Below, in pieces: positions 10,240-21,847 of a DNA stretch of 64,000 nt. The stretch is from Amoebophrya sp. A120 (lineage: Eukaryota; Sar; Dinophyceae; Syndiniales; Amoebophryaceae): positions 462,312-526,311 of the forward strand of contig CAJINV010000022.1 of NCBI GenBank assembly GCA_905178155.1, in the 5' to 3' direction. Made by a program: the position numbers and the translations under genes. The notes beneath the pieces were generated by a model. The model saw only the letters and a list, made by a program, of their open reading frames with translations. It made no database searches and was not told the origin of the DNA. Numbering within the stretch: the first letter of the stretch is position 1; each line of letters starts with the position of its first letter.

Positions 10240-10992
10240 AATCATAAAGGCGCGCGGCAGTTGTTTTCGTTCAATGTGCGCGGACGAACACACCCGGCGC
10301 AGGCGCTCTCGTATTATTTTCGTGATGTTTGCCATGTGAAGACTATGACCATTGCAATGTCGAGGCGGTTAAGTGACCGAGAGCACGACCAACGTCTGTG
10401 CTTTTCGCTCCAAGTAGTGCGCCAATCGGTGGCCCGTGAAAACTGTGCGACGTGTTCTTGGTTAGTTTTCATGTATAGCGATCAAACCGCACGGCTAAAG
10501 ATCTGCCTGGCTAGAAACAGGAAAGAAAAGCGAGCAGATCGGTAAAAATTGCAAAACGATCAAAAAACTGGCTCCGTTCAACATAGCAGGCGCGGCGAAT
10601 GGCTTGCCAGTACGTAGCGCGATCAGCATGGCAGTGCCTGACTCAAATAAATAGTCGCGGGCTGTGTTCTTAACCTATGGCAACGCTGCGGCTGCAGCAG
10701 TGCCGAGCGCGTGACTTTGGTCAAAGAACGTCGCTCGAGGTATGGCGTTGCGCCTAGTGATGAGAAATCAGCTCACGAATTGTTTTGCTCTGTTTGATTG
10801 TTTTATATGAACCATTGACCACAGGGAAACTAGCTTCGCGCGTCTAGTGTGATTAGTTGCTTAGCCTCGTAGCGCGTATCTGTAGCAAATTTGTGAGATT
10901 GTAGCGGTTTGGTATTTTTCTAGTTTCGATAGAAAGTATTATAGTGCTGCTGCTTTTTAGGTCTTACACGGAAAACATTCGCAAAAAAAAAA
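10240..10992. other. intergenic or unresolved exons
   Basis: One 95-codon ORF (10261-10545) of ordinary composition is present, but nothing else supports it. The run of A before 10993 precedes the next ATG. Confidence 0.35.
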
Positions 10993-12006
10993 ATGCCATC
11001 CGGAATCCAATGCGTGGACTGCCAGTCTTGGCTGACAATCTCTCGGGAAGTGAAGGAGGCAGTTCTGGACGACCCGTCGAAGTATTACTGTTACGCATGT
11101 GATTTTTCTTTTTGTTTTTGTACTATTCTGCGGCAGTTGCGTTACAATGAAAAGAAAAAAAGGCGAAAGAATGAAAATGAATGCGATGAAATGGCTACTG
11201 CAGGTGGAATCTTTTCGATAAAAAGCCCACGAACAGCGACTGGCTGCAGTGCACTTGCTGCCACACGTATCAGAGCAAAAGGTCTACGGTTACGCACAGG
11301 CCCGAGAAAATTGCGGAAATTTTTTGCATGAAAAGCGCAGCGTTGCGCATGTGATGCTGAGCGCGGCAGTTGTTGCTTATGTTATCGGGTGGCAGTGCAA
11401 TAAAAAAAGCGCGCTGTAGTGTTGATCGAGATAAAGAGACCGCGGAGCTCGCCGTACGGCGTGCCTGTAGATCGTTTGCGTTCTGATAGCGCGTGGCTTC
11501 AATTTACCGTGACCGGATACATGTATCAAATGCAAAAGGGTCGACGTCAAGAAAGTTGGCAACTGTGTTGGCATACATGCGAAATAAAGGAGCAAGATCG
11601 TTATAGTGTGGCGCGACTCGCGCTATTTTTATGAAAGTGCGCATGTTTGGCATTACGAGCGAAGCAGCACGCGCACGACTATGTTGCCAGTTTTCTAGTA
11701 GTTGACACGTTTGCACGCGATAATTGGGACGAGTTTACTAAAAAGTTCGTGGATTTGACAAAGAAGCCGCGGGGAAATCGTTGGGCGCGCAAAAGTGAAA
11801 ACGTCGAAACTAATAGCGGCAGCGTTGGCCAGATTGGGGAAAAATGTGCAGAAGCGGCACCCACGACGTTGCCGAAATCTGGAAAACGGCGCAAACAAAC
11901 CAAAGAAAAAGAAGTAAACGCAACAGATTCGGCGAACAAAAAAACAGAAGACACGAAGCAGCCAAAATCCGAAAAGAATCTGACTGGTGTAAAATTCGGG
12001 CTATAA
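10993..12006 (+). CDS. probable small gene with zinc-knuckle and Lys-rich tail
   Basis: Exon boundaries are only partly resolved. The ATG at 10993 opens with CVDCQSWLTI and CYACD, a C-x2-C ... C-x2-C pair. A second C-x2-C segment in another frame near 11245-11300 reads DWLQCTCCHTYQ, so an intron must lie between; CAG sites at 11136-11150 and about 11205 could be acceptors. The 3' part is clear: an exon ending GYM at 11523 joins DEFTKKFVDLTKKP after removal of the introner 11524-11722, and runs through a Lys/Glu-rich tail to TAA 12004-12006. Joining the two halves into one gene is inference. Function unknown. Confidence 0.42.
11524..11722 (+). mobile_element. introner, family A (eroded)
   Basis: TATCAAATGCAAAAGGGTCG to GACACGTTTGCACGCGATA. 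Flanks ACATG/ATTGG. Excision keeps the frame across GYM|DEF. Confidence 0.72.
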
Positions 12007-12785
12007 ACCAGCACAGAGCTGCTTTTGTCTTCATTTTTGTTACATTGAAACGATGCGACGCGAGGGCAAGTGACTAAAAAGCAACAGAAAGAGCGCGGAT
12101 AAAGGTAAGGCACAAACTCGAACGCATTAAGTGCAATGCGCGAACTCTGTATGCCCGCAATTGTGTTCGACGGAGTTTCTCGCTCTAAATTTGCTGCGGA
12201 GGCGCGCACGCGTTCGGTGTCGCGAGTGGTGATAAATTTCAGCGAATGGCACAGGAGGAAATAGCAACGCCCACAAAATTGGCAATGATCGGCGTAAAAT
12301 GGTTGCCGTGTGTAATGTCGAAGGATCAAAAAAAAAATGGCGGCAATGCTAACCAAAGCACCGAGATCGCTAAAATTCGAGCAAATTGAAACGAGATCCC
12401 GAGCAACAGAATAAAAAGCGGCGGAAGCGTATAAAAATCGAAGACAATATGCCGACACGTTGGCATAGCAATTTTTTTACTACTGCAATGCTTGTAGTTT
12501 AGGCGCCGGGTAATAATTATTCGCGTGATTTGACTACTTCAGGGGATTGATGTTATTAGTCTTTGCGATTATTCCGTTAGACTAATGCTTTGCTTTCGCA
12601 TACTTTGTAACCATTTTGCTCATTCTTGTTGTCCATTGGTAAGCATTACTCTTTTCTTTTTTCTTGGTTACATAGCATACCGCTTCAGTTTTTCCTGTTT
12701 TTTAGCATTCAAAAAATTGACAACGGTTTCGGTGTTTGGTATTTTTCAACTTTCAACGTCTTCGGACTTCCAAAACACGCAAGCA
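12007..12785. other. intergenic, no gene recognised
   Basis: No supportable ORF on either strand; a T-rich stretch (12640-12780) precedes the next ATG. Confidence 0.45.
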
Positions 12786-13505
12786 ATGGCGCCGGTTCAA
12801 CCCTTGACCTCGAAACAGAAAAAAAAAGCGCGCAAGCGCGCGGAAAAAACTTCGAATGACGACGACGACCAACCGCATGCCATTGGCGTTGATGTTGTGA
12901 CTGACGAAAAACCGAAGAAAAAGCACAAAAAACAGCCGACAGCAGTCGTAGAAGAAAGCACGGAAGTGCTGCAGAACAAACACAAGGAAAAGGCGAAGCA
13001 GAAATGGTATGACGAACATGCAAAAAAACACAAAAAGCAGACCGAACAGAAAAAGTGCGGCGCTACTGTGTCCGAGGCGGCGGCTGTGCCGAAAAAAGAG
13101 GACGGAGATGAGTGCTCGACTGTGGAAGATGATGTGTATGACGATGGTGATGGTTTGCGCAACGCGTGGACGATTCCGGGGCAGAATCCCGCGGGGCACA
13201 TGGATCAACAGCAAACGAACTTGGTAGAACGGCGCGAAGATTTGCGGCTGCGGATTCTTTGCACAATGCTTACCCGCGACGTCCTCATACCCCGAAAAGC
13301 ACACGGCAACGCTTCATACGTCGCACCTTACGCGCTTGCTCGCTGCTCCGCTTTTGCGCGATTGTGTTCCGGAATGCTGCGGCAGTGTACTGCTCTAGAT
13401 TCTTGCTCAGCCGACGACCTTGACAATTTGACAAACCGCGAGACGTTGCTAATTCTCCAGTCCGCTTGTCGTGGTCGCAGCATTGTTTTGAGGTTTTTGA
13501 TCTGA
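12786..13505 (+). CDS. hypothetical Lys-rich protein, 239 aa
   Basis: Not recognised. The ATG at 12786 (GCAATGGCG) is preferred over upstream in-frame codons because the upstream part is T-rich and hydrophobic without coding character. The first 110 residues are dominated by Lys clusters (KQKKKARKRAE, KPKKKHKKQ, KKHKKQTEQKK) with acidic Asp/Glu patches, as in nucleolar or chromatin-associated proteins. The last 100 residues are mixed and contain four Cys. Stop TGA 13503-13505. A single uninterrupted exon, unlike its neighbours. Confidence 0.5.
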   Translation: MAPVQPLTSKQKKKARKRAEKTSNDDDDQPHAIGVDVVTDEKPKKKHKKQPTAVVEESTEVLQNKHKEKAKQKWYDEHAKKHKKQTEQKKCGATVSEAAAVPKKEDGDECSTVEDDVYDDGDGLRNAWTIPGQNPAGHMDQQQTNLVERREDLRLRILCTMLTRDVLIPRKAHGNASYVAPYALARCSAFARLCSGMLRQCTALDSCSADDLDNLTNRETLLILQSACRGRSIVLRFLI

Positions 13506-13687
13506 TTTGTGCACCGTTTTGCGCGTGCCGCTACAGAGCCGCTGGCTTCGGTGCCTTTTTGTACCGTTTCGCAAACTGATGGGGCAACTTGCGCGCATTT
13601 TGATCCATTTTCACCAATATGCAGCAAATTTGCGCGTTTTCGTGCTTTTTGCATAGCTTTCGCGGTCATTTTGCTGCTTTTGTTATC

Positions 13688-13927
13688 GAATTAAGCCAAA
13701 ACAGTGCCACTTTCGCCGTTTGCGATGCTACTGGCTGTATTTGTTGCGTTTTTGATTCGTTTGGAATTGAACAAAGCCAAAACGGTGCCGCTTTTGCCCG
13801 TTTGCAATGCTACTGGTTGTATTTGTTGCGTTTTTGACTGTTTTGGAATTGAACTAAGCCAAAACAGTGCCGCTTTTGTTTCTTTGCAATGCTAGGGGCT
13901 ACATTTGTTGCGTTTTTGAATGATTTG
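13688..13927 (+). repeat. minisatellite, three units of about 80 bp
   Basis: Three imperfect units, each with GAATT.AA.AAAGCCAAAAC, GTGCCGCTTTTG and TTTGTTGCGTTTTTGA. Related but looser TTTTGC-rich sequence continues to about 14210. No gene seen between 13928 and 14296. Confidence 0.75.
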
Positions 13928-14296
13928 CAGCGTTTTCGATGTCATTTTGCACGATTTCGCATGCTATTGACTTAATTTGCGCGCATTTTGTCCCGTTTGC
14001 TTTACAAAAACGCAGGCCCGAACCGCAACAATTTGCGAAATTTCGGCGAATATTCGCGGATTTTTTTTCGTCGCAATTTCCTCGATTTGGAACGTTTTTC
14101 GTGGCTTTTGCCATCGTTTTGACGTTTTTGCATCGATTTTTGCACCATTTTGCAAGTTTTGCATCGAGAAAAATTCAGCGATTTTCGGTTCGTGTCTTGC
14201 ATGTTTCGTAACATAATTTATAACTGTAAACACTTTTTTCTTGCGATATCTACGGAAGTTCCTGAGCAGGCACTTGAATAACGTCGTAGACCGCCG

Positions 14297-14593
14297 TATG
14301 CATTGCAAATATGTCGAGATCTGGAAGCGGCGGAGGTTCAGTTTGTCATGCTAGATCTGGGCCGTGCTCGTGACGCATCAATCTGTATTGCGTGAGCAGC
14401 AAAAGCCAGCCTTTTTTGGGCACTCGAAGATGGCAGTTCTCCTGGGGGATGGGCCTTGCGGGACCTCCTCGAAACTTGTAATGCTACAGCTCGTATTCTA
14501 ATCCAGACCTTAATTCTAGATCTAGGCCATGTGAAACGTGCATGACAACCTTCCAGAAGTTCAGGGCGCCCAATTTTTATGTTGCGCAAGATA
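14297..14593 (+). mobile_element. introner, family A (eroded)
   Basis: TATGCATTGCAAATATGTCG at the left; CTTCCAGAAG and AATTTTTATGTTGCGC then AAGATA at the right. Slightly long (297 bp). It implies an exon upstream of 14297 that I could not define. Confidence 0.55.
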
Positions 14594-14699
14594 ATGATAA
14601 GCTTAGTTTGACAACCTACTGAATTTTTCATTCTAGTAGTGGACGTATAAACAATAGCATATGTTTATATAATATTCTCTCTCAACTTAAAATCTACAG

Positions 14700-16487
14700 T
14701 GGTTGTCCTTTTTTGCATTTACAAACTTAAGTCGTTCGCTTCCCGGTGCTGTGCCATGGTCTTGCTTCCAGACAAAACACCAGACAACATATTTGCTTTT
14801 GATACGCCTCAAACAGGGCCGAGCTGCCTGCGAGCGGGCCGAAGAAAGGAGGAAGGAGCAGGAAAGTAAGTTATCGTTGCTGGAAAAGTCTGTTCGCAGA
14901 AAAGAGGCTGAGATAAAAGTTGTAAACGGCAGTGCGAAGCTCGAACTGGAGCCCTATTCCCCGCTGGCGTGGGAGATGGAAGCGGCCCGTCAGAGCTACA
15001 ATGATCAAGTGCCGCGTACGCCGCCGGCCGAACTAATGGGTTCTTTTCGAAAACAAGCGATAAAAGCTGGGCGTCGACGTCCGTCGCCTCTTGTGGTCCC
15101 GGAACTACAACAAGGTGGTAGTTCTCCAAATGTTGACGACCCCATATGGTTCTCGCCTCTTGTGGTCCCGGAACTACAACAAGGTGGTTCTCCAAATGTT
15201 GACAAGGACGCGTCTACTTCGGGAAGCCACCAGCACGCAGTTCTCCGACATCAAGGGGGTGGCGTCAATGACAATGCAGCAGCCGAGAGAAAGAGAAAGC
15301 GCGAAGCCGTGCGAGCCGGGAACAACGAAGGTGCAGCTAGCACCTCGGATTCGGCTTGCGCGCCAGAATCGGTCGAGCGCCGTAGCCGTTCGCGGTCAGC
15401 AGGACGACCACGGCGGTCGGCAGGAGGACGACGAGCCGCTGGGGGCGATACCGATACGAGACGTCCGCAGGGCAGCGAGGAGCGGATGACTGGCACGGAT
15501 GGACATGGAACTCCTCGTGGTCCCGTCGCTGATGTTTCCACGCGGATTCCGACCACGGGCAGAAGCCGCAGTCGCTCCAGCCGCTCGTCGCGCCCCCGTA
15601 GTTTGGTCAGGGGTCGTAGTTGTGCTACCACTAGTACCTCACGCGGTGGCCCCTCCACCCGGGACCATCAAGACCGCCGCCCTGCCAGAGAAGCTGCAGC
15701 CACGGACGAGCGGCCCGGAGTTCTTGTTGTAGATCCACGACCAGGAGTGCGAGAAACCAGTGGCCAGGCACATGCTTTATTCCAGCCCGCGTCGGCGGAC
15801 GCAACCATCGCAGAGAAGCTGTCAAGGGGGTTGTGGCGTGTTTGGTTTCATCTGATGGAGGAACAGCATCAAACCGAGTCCGAATTATCATCCGATGTTT
15901 CAGCAGCAAATACTAGTGGCACCACTGCAGTTCATCTTGAGCAGAGAGGACCAGCACGAGAACCAGCTGTAGCAGCCGTCACTGGGCTACATCCAACAGA
16001 ACTACAAACACCGGCCTCGCCTCGCACCGGTCGTGGTGCACCAGCGGTGCTAGACGAAAGCAATCCCGCTGAGAGGACAAGGACGAGGACCACCGCGAGG
16101 TATTCCCATTTCCTTCTGTGGCGGGGGCTGGATTTGATTTCCAGGCTGCGGTTTGTTCGACACAAAGACGCCGAGGAGTTTAGAAGTTCGGACAGCTGCG
16201 CAGCCGGCGAGGATCTTAGCGGCACGCCTGTTGCACGACCAGAGGATCGTGGAGAAGGTACTTCTCACCACGCATCAACCGACGTGGTCCTCGAGGAGGA
16301 CGCAGCACCGGAAAGTAGAACCGAGGATGGCAACAAGAGCCAAACATTGTCGTGGGCTCAGCGCTCGAAGCCTTTGGTCGACCTGATGCGCCCGTATGTG
16401 AACTCAGTGTTGCAGCTCGGCTCCATCGCGACCGGAGCAGGCCTGAGAAATCAGCCTTTGGAGCTTATTGAGGTGGGCTTTGGGTAG
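14700..16487 (+). CDS. hypothetical Arg/Ser-rich protein (5' end unresolved)
   Basis: Open frame of about 595 codons ending TAG 16485-16487. There is no ATG at its start; a stop lies at 14688-14690 and the sequence CTCTCTCAACTTAAAATCTACAG before 14700 looks like an ordinary 3' splice site, so this is probably a downstream exon. Segments: a charged coiled-coil-like stretch (residues 38-70, ERAEERRKEQESKLSLLEKS), a tandem duplicated Pro/Gln segment, then long Arg/Ser and Gly-rich tracts (SRSRSAGRPRR, GRSRSRSSRSSRPRS). Composition resembles the C-terminal third of the giant gene. No introner interrupts it. Function unknown; RS-rich proteins often bind RNA or splicing factors, which is only a hint. 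Confidence 0.55.
   Translation, partial: WLSFFAFTNLSRSLPGAVPWSCFQTKHQTTYLLLIRLKQGRAACERAEERRKEQESKLSLLEKSVRRKEAEIKVVNGSAKLELEPYSPLAWEMEAARQSYNDQVPRTPPAELMGSFRKQAIKAGRRRPSPLVVPELQQGGSSPNVDDPIWFSPLVVPELQQGGSPNVDKDASTSGSHQHAVLRHQGGGVNDNAAAERKRKREAVRAGNNEGAASTSDSACAPESVERRSRSRSAGRPRRSAGGRRAAGGDTDTRRPQGSEERMTGTDGHGTPRGPVADVSTRIPTTGRSRSRSSRSSRPRSLVRGRSCATTSTSRGGPSTRDHQDRRPAREAAATDERPGVLVVDPRPGVRETSGQAHALFQPASADATIAEKLSRGLWRVWFHLMEEQHQTESELSSDVSAANTSGTTAVHLEQRGPAREPAVAAVTGLHPTELQTPASPRTGRGAPAVLDESNPAERTRTRTTARYSHFLLWRGLDLISRLRFVRHKDAEEFRSSDSCAAGEDLSGTPVARPEDRGEGTSHHASTDVVLEEDAAPESRTEDGNKSQTLSWAQRSKPLVDLMRPYVNSVLQLGSIATGAGLRNQPLELIEVGFG
15084..15203 (+). repeat. tandem duplication inside the Arg/Ser-rich ORF
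   Basis: Two copies starting at 15084 and 15152 share TCGCCTCTTGTGGTCCCGGA and the following 40 bases; both keep the frame and encode SPLVVPELQQGG..PNVD. Confidence 0.9.
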
Positions 16488-17424
16488 TGTGGCGGTGACC
16501 ACGACTTCGTCCAGCACAGGAGAGGTGGAGGTGGACGTATCCATTATATGGCTTCTCCTGTACAGAAGTTGAAGGTATGAAGAGAGGTCATCTTTTGCTG
16601 GTGCTCTTGGGAAATAATGAAGACGGGAAAGATAAAATAATTGTATATTCGGAACGCATTGATGGCACGAACAAAGCGGTTTTTAGATAGTAGAATCGTA
16701 TTCTTTCAAAAAAAGGACGATGGCTGCCTGAGATTGCCGACTACGGAGTGTGGTTGCTCTCTCAGATGTTGAAAGATGTTGACATCTTTTTATTTTGTTG
16801 CCGGATGTTGAGCCACTGTAGCTCGGAACTACTGGCATTAGTACACGTTTTTTGTTTTGATTCTATAGCACTTCTAAAGCTCGAGAATCGTTTCCAAAGT
16901 TGTGACAATTCTTGTATCAGAAAAGGATGGACGTCAAGAGATGAGTAAAGGTCACAGTATTAGCTACAACTTTCAGATCGTTTGGTAAAAATCATAAAGT
17001 GCATTGATTGTAACAGTTGTAAGAATCAGGAAATGCACATGTTACTAGCTCGCTCATCGAAAGTAATTGTATTCAGTGAAAGAACGAAGAAGTACAACAT
17101 GCTGAGCGGGATCAAAAATCCCAGTCTCTAGTTTGGTGCTCTCGTCCCTGAGCACGACGCATTCTTAGCCATTAAAATGCTCGACCCAGTACCAGTGACG
17201 ATTTTCATGCAGGTGGAAACTGTTGCCACATAGAAGAAGTAGTACTTTATTTTATTAAGCACACATCACTGTCGGCGGACGGCCGTGTTGTCCATGCTCG
17301 AAGATCTGATGTTTCTGCTACATGAGCAGCGGTTGCTATAAAAAATGCAAAAATGTATGATATGATGAGCAAAAAAGAACGTCATGTGCAAGTGGAGAAG
17401 GCAGACGGACCCTTTCTTGAAACT

Positions 17425-17573
17425 TATGATCTGCAAAAGTATCGTACTCGTATAAATGCATTACAAATTTCCTCAGCATGAGAAAGAAAATTTGTAATGC
17501 AGATTTGCCTTGGGAACGAGATTTGTAATGCAAGACCTGCATTTATACGAGTACGATGCTTTTGCACAGGATA
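17425..17573 (-). mobile_element. intergenic introner, family D
   Basis: TATGATCTGCAAAAGTATCG to GATGCTTTTGCACAGGATA with exact AAACT on both sides. Its interior is close to the reverse complement of the intronic copy at 27740-27898. It sits inside a dispersed repeat whose uninterrupted relative is at 18482-18547. Confidence 0.9.
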
Positions 17574-18481
17574 AAACTGCGTACGAGACGATCCAGATCG
17601 TCGAGTGAGGTTGCAGCTTCCTTCTCCGGTTGGGTAATTCGCGAGTTCGAGATGTGGCTGCGTTGAGTTTGCAATGCAGGATTATCCTGGCTCTTGTTCC
17701 CCCGACGGCATGACAGATGGGAAGCACTTTTCGTATCGCGCCGCATTCTGTAGAACTCGGTCGTGAAGAGGGTGCTCGGTACTCGTGCCGAAATTTCTCG
17801 TGAATGTGCGCCAGTTTGACGGTACACGGTCCTATCGGTCTGACCGCAGAAAGTAGTAACTTAGTATCTTGCTCTTCGTACGTACTACGCTCTCTCTTTA
17901 TATAAATGTTTATATTTGTTTACTCACGCGACTCTCGTTTACTTGTTGCTCATGACGCGTTGCTATTCATTTTGACACTGGTTTGTGCTGTGGCGAACGT
18001 GGGCAGTTTTTCCAGGCAAGGAATCTGTCATGCTGGAAATCAAAAGTCCCTTCACTTTGCGATATAACTCTGATGAACGACGAACCAAGAAGAAGTTTGT
18101 GTTGCAAGATGCGAAGCGAAGCGAAAATCTGTAATGCAAAAAATCGAAGGCGGCGATAGTTGTAGTTCTTACATTTACTTCTTCTTCTTTCACGTTTATC
18201 ATGCATTTCCTTCTATTCACAACACCAAAAACGACATTGATGCGACCCACTTTAGCAATCGAGTCGCATGTATACAGGCTGGAGGCCTCCGGGTCTCTGG
18301 TTCAGGCTAGCGCTCAAGGCTCGTAGAAGTGATCACCTCGTGCTCAAATTCTGAAGAAAAAGGAAAAGGAAAACCAAAATGAAAACACGCCGACTGCGCA
18401 TGGCACATTGCGAATTTCGAGTTCAGCAACTTCGTGCTGCGTCCTTTCCGGTTCAGAAGTCGAGTGGGTTTTCCGGTTCAG

Positions 18482-18547
18482 AAGGCAGACGGACCCTTTC
18501 TTGAAGCTGCGTATGAGACGATCCAGATCGTCGAGTGAGGTTGCAGC
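18482..18547 (+). repeat. dispersed repeat, empty-site copy
   Basis: AAGGCAGACGGACCCTTTCT then TGAAGCTGCGTATGAGACGATCC and ATCGTCGAGTGAGGTTGCAG. The copy around 17396-17613 has the same sequence with the introner inserted; a third, partial copy lies at 21130-21172. Confidence 0.88.
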
Positions 18548-18639
18548 TGCACTTGTGTGTAAATGAAAACTAGTTTTGAACGCTATTTCTCATAGATCAA
18601 AAGTCAGAAAATGCAGAAAATGAACAGGATGATAAGAAA

Positions 18640-19042
18640 CCGGAAAAGAAACCGATCGAGCAAGAAAACAGAACGAAAACCATGGAAAAGCAAGCAAATT
18701 CTTGCTACGATCGAAAGGAAAAGGAAAGGAAAAAGAGAAGAAGAGAAAAGGAAAGGAATTAGGTCTGATTTACGCTGAACGCGCATGACAAACTTGATTT
18801 CTTATTACTTTCAAGGAGGTGAGCCATGGCTACGGTCACTACGGGCACGTTAGGAATGTAGAATTAGCATAAGATACTGGAAGAACTAGACTTGGGACTA
18901 TAGATTTGTAATGCGTATGTGTGATATTTGAAGTGGTTTTAGATGGTGTTCGATTTGCAGTCGGTATGCGTGCGTTTGAAAAAAAAAAAACAACCTCTCC
19001 ATTTCGAAACAAGATCCCACAATTGGTGGAGAACCTGGGCAT
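18640..19042 (+). repeat. left arm of a 0.4-kb inverted repeat
   Basis: Imperfect reverse complement of 21848-22250, 2.8 kb away. Anchors: CGATCGAGCAAGAAAAC here against TTGCTCGATCGG there; ATTGGTGGAGAACCTGGGCA here against TGCCCAGGTTCTCCACCAAT there. Confidence 0.82.
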
Positions 19043-21847
19043 AGTCCGACTCAGATGCAATGCCTATCTTTACCGTTTCAGTTAGATTCCCAATCATGAC
19101 CTCGACGAAACGAAAGAAGAAGAAGTGAGAAGGGCGCGCAGCGGAATAAACTGGCGCCAAGGAAACAGCGCGGACGAAGGAAAAGGCGCTGCAAAGAGAC
19201 GGCACGCCAGACAAGCGGTTTTAGCTTTTCGCAGCTGCAGATGTTGCACACGGCCACGCAATTTGCGACGATGCGCCTAGCCGCATGTGAAGAACCTGTT
19301 CGAGTTTTGAAACCGGGAACAATACAGACTTTTGGACGCGGACGACATTAAGCTTGTGATGGAACAGAAGCGGCCACGACTTTGGACCAAGCGACGCTGC
19401 AGAGAAATAGAACGTGAATCGACCAGACCAGTCCCAGAACCGACGAAGATCCGCAATAGACACCTGACAGATCACTGAGAAAAAGACATGTTTATGTATT
19501 GACGAGACTCCGACCGCGGTAAAGATTTGTTTATGTAGTACGCGATCGGGGTACGTTCCAGATTTTTTGTTGAGCGGACGACTTACGGTTAAGTGATGGC
19601 AGTGAAGATTTTCGATTTGTTTACGGACCAGCAGAACCTGACTCGCAAGTTTGTGGGCGCGAATAGTTCCAGCATCAGTTTCGCGCGATTGGCAGCCAGA
19701 AGTTTATTTTAGGATAGTAGAGGAGACGACAAAGATTTGGCGCTGCGGGTTTTTGAAGAAGCAGTTGCGCACGACCACGGTTACCGCCATGGCAGCATTT
19801 TTCCGACTTCAGAATAGCGGAGAGTGAAGAACGCAGTAGCAGTTTTTCAAGATTTGTTTCGAACAATGCGAAGAGATCACGGCGGCCTCCTTCTTTCGCA
19901 ATAGCGCGCCAGCTCGGAGGAGCCGCAAATAGCAGTGGACCGCGCTCCTTTTGCTTCTTCCATACAGAATGCGGCAATAGCGTCAGTGAACTCGAAAAGA
20001 ATATACGTCAGACCACGGAGTAGCAGGGCGGCTCTTAGCGCAGGAAGAAAGAATAGTATCGGCAAGGCAGCTGCAGTAGTAGTTCCGGTTTCGAAAGACA
20101 GGGGAAGAAGAAGAGGCTTCGGCCTAGCCCGCGCATGACAGATTCGGTCTGAAGAGGCAGACAACGAACTCACGCAAAGAAAAGAATGTTAGCAGACGCG
20201 GGGCTCGTTTCCAGAAAATTTAGCTTTGGCGTTCGCAGTTCAAGCCTGCGATAGATCGGTGCCCAGCAGGTGTAGACGCAAGCCTTCCAGTAGCAAGATG
20301 ATGATGAAGATAAAGAGATAGATTGTTCAAGACCCCGACCCCCACATCCCTTTGCGTTCGCAGCACCGATAGACGACGTTGATAGGTTTTTGTTCGAAGA
20401 CGCAGTGATGAAGATGCGAAAGTGAAGAAGTTCCAGTCAGGGGGCGTGTAGTCGTATAGCGACTTTGCTGGTGACTGCAACTTCTTCCTGTGATGGCGTT
20501 CCCTCCTTGAAGATTCAAGATCCCGATGCAGTTCCGACCCCAGATTGATGCGACATGCAGTAGTAGCTAGCTGACTTATTGGGATTCAAGATGTGTGCCT
20601 TGGGATTTTTATTTGTGTTCGCAGTGACAGCTTGGGGCCACCGGGTTTATCGCTGACTAGCTTTTGCTGACGTTTGATTTCCGCCTGTGTTTGGGATCCC
20701 AGGCTACTAGGTGATGACTTCGCTTCGGGCTTCGGGATTTTAGGCACTAGCACTAGTAGATCGCGGCGAAAAGCAATCAAGATAGCGTAGAACACTCGGG
20801 CAGAGGTGCGAAAACACCGGGAGAAAAAAAACGAAAAACCCAGGGCAGCGCTAAAGGACGGGCACAGACACGGAAACCAGCAACAGGAAAAGTAGAACAA
20901 AGATAACCAGACAACGACGCGAACACGAGACACCACAAAAGAAGAACGCAGAACAATATGGGGGCGTAGAACCATTTCGCTTTCGACAGCAAGCAGCGCG
21001 CAGCGTTGACTCCGATTTTTACATGCAGGAACGAAAAGGGAAAATGAAACACAGTAGGAGTAGCACGAACAGCAGCAGCAGTGGTGACAACGAGACCTAC
21101 GGTTTTCCGGATGTAGGATTTTTAAGACTGCGTACGAGACGATCCAGATCGTCGAGTGAGGTTGCAGCTGCACTTGCAGCAGACCAAAACGATCAGTGAG
21201 AAGGGGAAACGTGTGTAAATGAAAACTAGTTTGTCGCACGAACTGCTCATCCCAAAATGCGATGCTGACGTTGACAAAAGTAAATCTTGAAGTGATCTCA
21301 TTCTATTTTTCCGATCCTGTTTTTTGAAAATGTATGATGTTCTTTTTTGGGAATAAAGATCTAACTTTTATCGTTTTTCTAAATCTGTAATGCAAATGGC
21401 CTATCTGCACGCAAATGCGCGACCAAGGAAGTTCGTTTTTTTTCACCGGTTTTAAATCCTGTATAATGCAAATGTTTTTTCAAGATCTTTATGTATGATT
21501 TTCTTAGAGTGAGGGCTCAGCCGTGGGTGAGCACCGTAGTATTTACCAATCGCGTTGTTCATCGCGCATTACAAATTCGCACTGCTTATCTATCGCATTT
21601 TCTCCAATCAAATCGTCACGGTATCGAATCGCACTAGAATTATTTTCGAAATCGTGACTATCGTACTGGGAATTGGGTAGAATCGTTTAGAACTTAGACC
21701 ACCGAATAGACCGCTGCTGAAGACCACTGGACTCGTTTTTATCTCGAGCTGACTACTGGAAAGAAAAGTATAGGCATTCTTAAACCGCACCTAATTGCGG
21801 TTATTTGGGATTAGTAGTCGTGTTCAACCTCTCCATTTCGTGTATAG

